Origin: a virus
IMG/VR virus record: IMGVR_UViG_3300020445_000046
Location: 1 to 29,525 of that record
Length of the DNA stretch: 29,525 nt
Direction: 5' to 3' (one strand)
This document shows, piece after piece, positions 28,909-29,525 of this stretch. The position numbers and the translations under genes are program-made. Within the stretch, counting starts at the first letter, position 1. The number at the start of each line of letters is the position of its first letter. The notes beneath the pieces were generated by a model, which saw only the letters and a program-made list of their open reading frames with translations, was not told the origin of the DNA and made no database searches.

Positions 28909-28923
28909 GATTCTCATGCCGTT

Positions 28924-29103
28924 ATGAATTTACTTGATTGGATAGGCAAACCTTTTGTTTACAGATCACCTAAAGAATTAGATGGTTTTAAGTCACACTT
29001 GCGACATTTTCCTAATTGGTATCTGCGGCAAATGACTGGAAAGAAGCCTATGGTCTATAGAAAGGCAGATCTTATTGATCTTATTATCAATGACCTTAAA
29101 TAG
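28924..29103 (+). CDS. Small hypothetical protein (59 aa)
   Basis: Starts MNLLDWIGKPFVYRSPKELD and ends DLIDLIINDLK. It is basic in the middle (GFKSHLRHFPNWYLRQMTGK) with many aromatics and no membrane helix. It lies 15 bp after the large stem-loop. The end overlaps the next gene by 14 bases, which supports it as coding. Function unknown. Confidence 0.55.
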   Translation: MNLLDWIGKPFVYRSPKELDGFKSHLRHFPNWYLRQMTGKKPMVYRKADLIDLIINDLK

Positions 29104-29326
29104 ATCTTGGAGGACAGCAAAAATATCCTTAGAAGATGAATTAGCTATTGAAATTGCTTTGCGAATAGCAATATCAGATGCAGGTGTGGAAGGAATAGCA
29201 GAAATAATAAGCATGATGGCTTTAGAGAATTTTAAAGCTAGTAAAATGTTGGAACAGGCAGAAGAATATATTTATGAGCTAGAGGATGTTGTTAATTCCT
29301 TGCCCAGAAACATGCACAATCCTTAG
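29090..29326 (+). CDS. Small helical acidic protein
   Basis: 78 residues from ATG 29090. A TTG at 29075 is possible but less likely. Sequence: SLEDELAIEIALRIAISDAG, EGIAEIISMMALENFKASKM, LEQAEEYIYELEDVVNSLP. It is almost entirely amphipathic helix with two hydrophobic faces, suggesting a dimeric or partner-binding helical protein. Its 3' end overlaps a minus-strand gene by 35 bp. Function unknown. Confidence 0.55.
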   Translation: MTLNRSWRTAKISLEDELAIEIALRIAISDAGVEGIAEIISMMALENFKASKMLEQAEEYIYELEDVVNSLPRNMHNP

Positions 29327-29525
29327 CAAAAACTCCACCGCTACCTTTTCCTTCGGGAAGTCCTAAACCACACTCGGCTTTCACAACCAACCAATGTAGG
29401 CAATCAATACATTTAGGTAATCCTTGGCTTATTGCTCTAGCGTCTGCGTAAAGATATTCAGCTTCTAAAACTGCATCTTCAAGAGACTTGCTAGATAACG
29501 GTAAGTCAAGTTTTTCTTGTTTTGT
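29292..29525 (-). CDS. Cysteine-rich small protein (partial, runs off the right edge)
   Basis: Open on the minus strand from the window edge to a TAA at 29292-29294; 77 residues are visible and the start is outside. It reads LEDAVLEAEYLYADARAISQ, then GLPKCIDCLHWLVVKAECGL, and KGSGGVFAKDCACFWARN. The cysteines C-x2-C, C and C-x-C could ligate a zinc ion. The helix-then-Cys layout and codon use look coding. Its 3' end overlaps the convergent plus-strand gene. Function unknown. Confidence 0.6.
   Translation of the reverse strand, partial: TKQEKLDLPLSSKSLEDAVLEAEYLYADARAISQGLPKCIDCLHWLVVKAECGLGLPEGKGSGGVFAKDCACFWARN

Noticed and set aside
28993-29214. Minus-strand frame opposite two small plus-strand genes
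   Set aside because: The two plus-strand genes are linked by a 14-bp overlap and have coherent sequences. The antisense frame has no neighbour or start signal supporting it.
1-29525. tRNA or rRNA genes, integrase, insertion sequences, attachment sites
   Set aside because: I saw no cloverleaf-like sequence, transposase or recombinase motif, or terminal inverted repeats. The absence is by eye only; a tRNAscan run would settle the tRNA part.

Overview
The window is AT-rich DNA from a tailed bacteriophage with a long non-contractile, lambda-like (siphovirus) tail. The evidence is a dense left-to-right tail module: a frameshifted tail-assembly chaperone pair, a lambda-type tape measure, a gpJ-type tip protein, tube-like proteins, a 2297-residue fibre and a glycine-rich adhesin. 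The fibre style, the three small 2-oxoglutarate/Fe(II) dioxygenase-like genes and the many very small genes resemble marine phages, probably of picocyanobacteria. That host guess is inference. No host gene, integrase, tRNA, capsid, terminase or replication gene is visible.

Layout. (1) 1-9971, plus strand: the 3' tip of an upstream gene, the chaperone pair fused by a -1 slip on A AAA AAC, the tape measure (1224 aa), an L-like minor tail protein, an NlpC/P60-like protein, a J-like tip protein and another minor tail protein. Most neighbours overlap by 1-4 bases. (2) 10003-11325: two tube-like proteins behind a good -10 box, in an unusual position downstream of J. (3) 11367-20952: receptor-binding apparatus. 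The giant fibre has 70 near-decapeptide repeats, a cupredoxin-like domain and many fibre modules. It is followed by a shorter paralogous fibre, a polyglycine adhesin and a fibre/tail assembly chaperone. (4) 20998-23994: small membrane or coiled-coil genes, two dioxygenase-like genes and a proline-rich membrane protein, chained by short overlaps. (5) 26583-23927, minus strand: a five-gene cassette with a holin-like two-helix protein, a membrane-anchored protein with a sensor-like exported domain, and three consecutive signal-peptide proteins. It converges on block 4 with overlapping 3' ends. (6) 26635-29525: very small genes on both strands, including two zinc-ribbon-like proteins and a third dioxygenase gene lying between 19-bp direct repeats.

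How it works together: blocks 1-2 build the tail, block 3 makes the host-recognition tip and its chaperone, blocks 4-5 look like membrane, lysis or envelope and modification functions, and block 6 is accessory. The observations most worth checking are the type-1-copper-like motif in the fibre (16671-17012), the exported-protein cassette (23927-26583), the gene bounded by direct repeats (28231-28806), and the repeat and homopolymer architecture of the fibre and adhesin. All family assignments come from reading motifs by eye. No database search was run.
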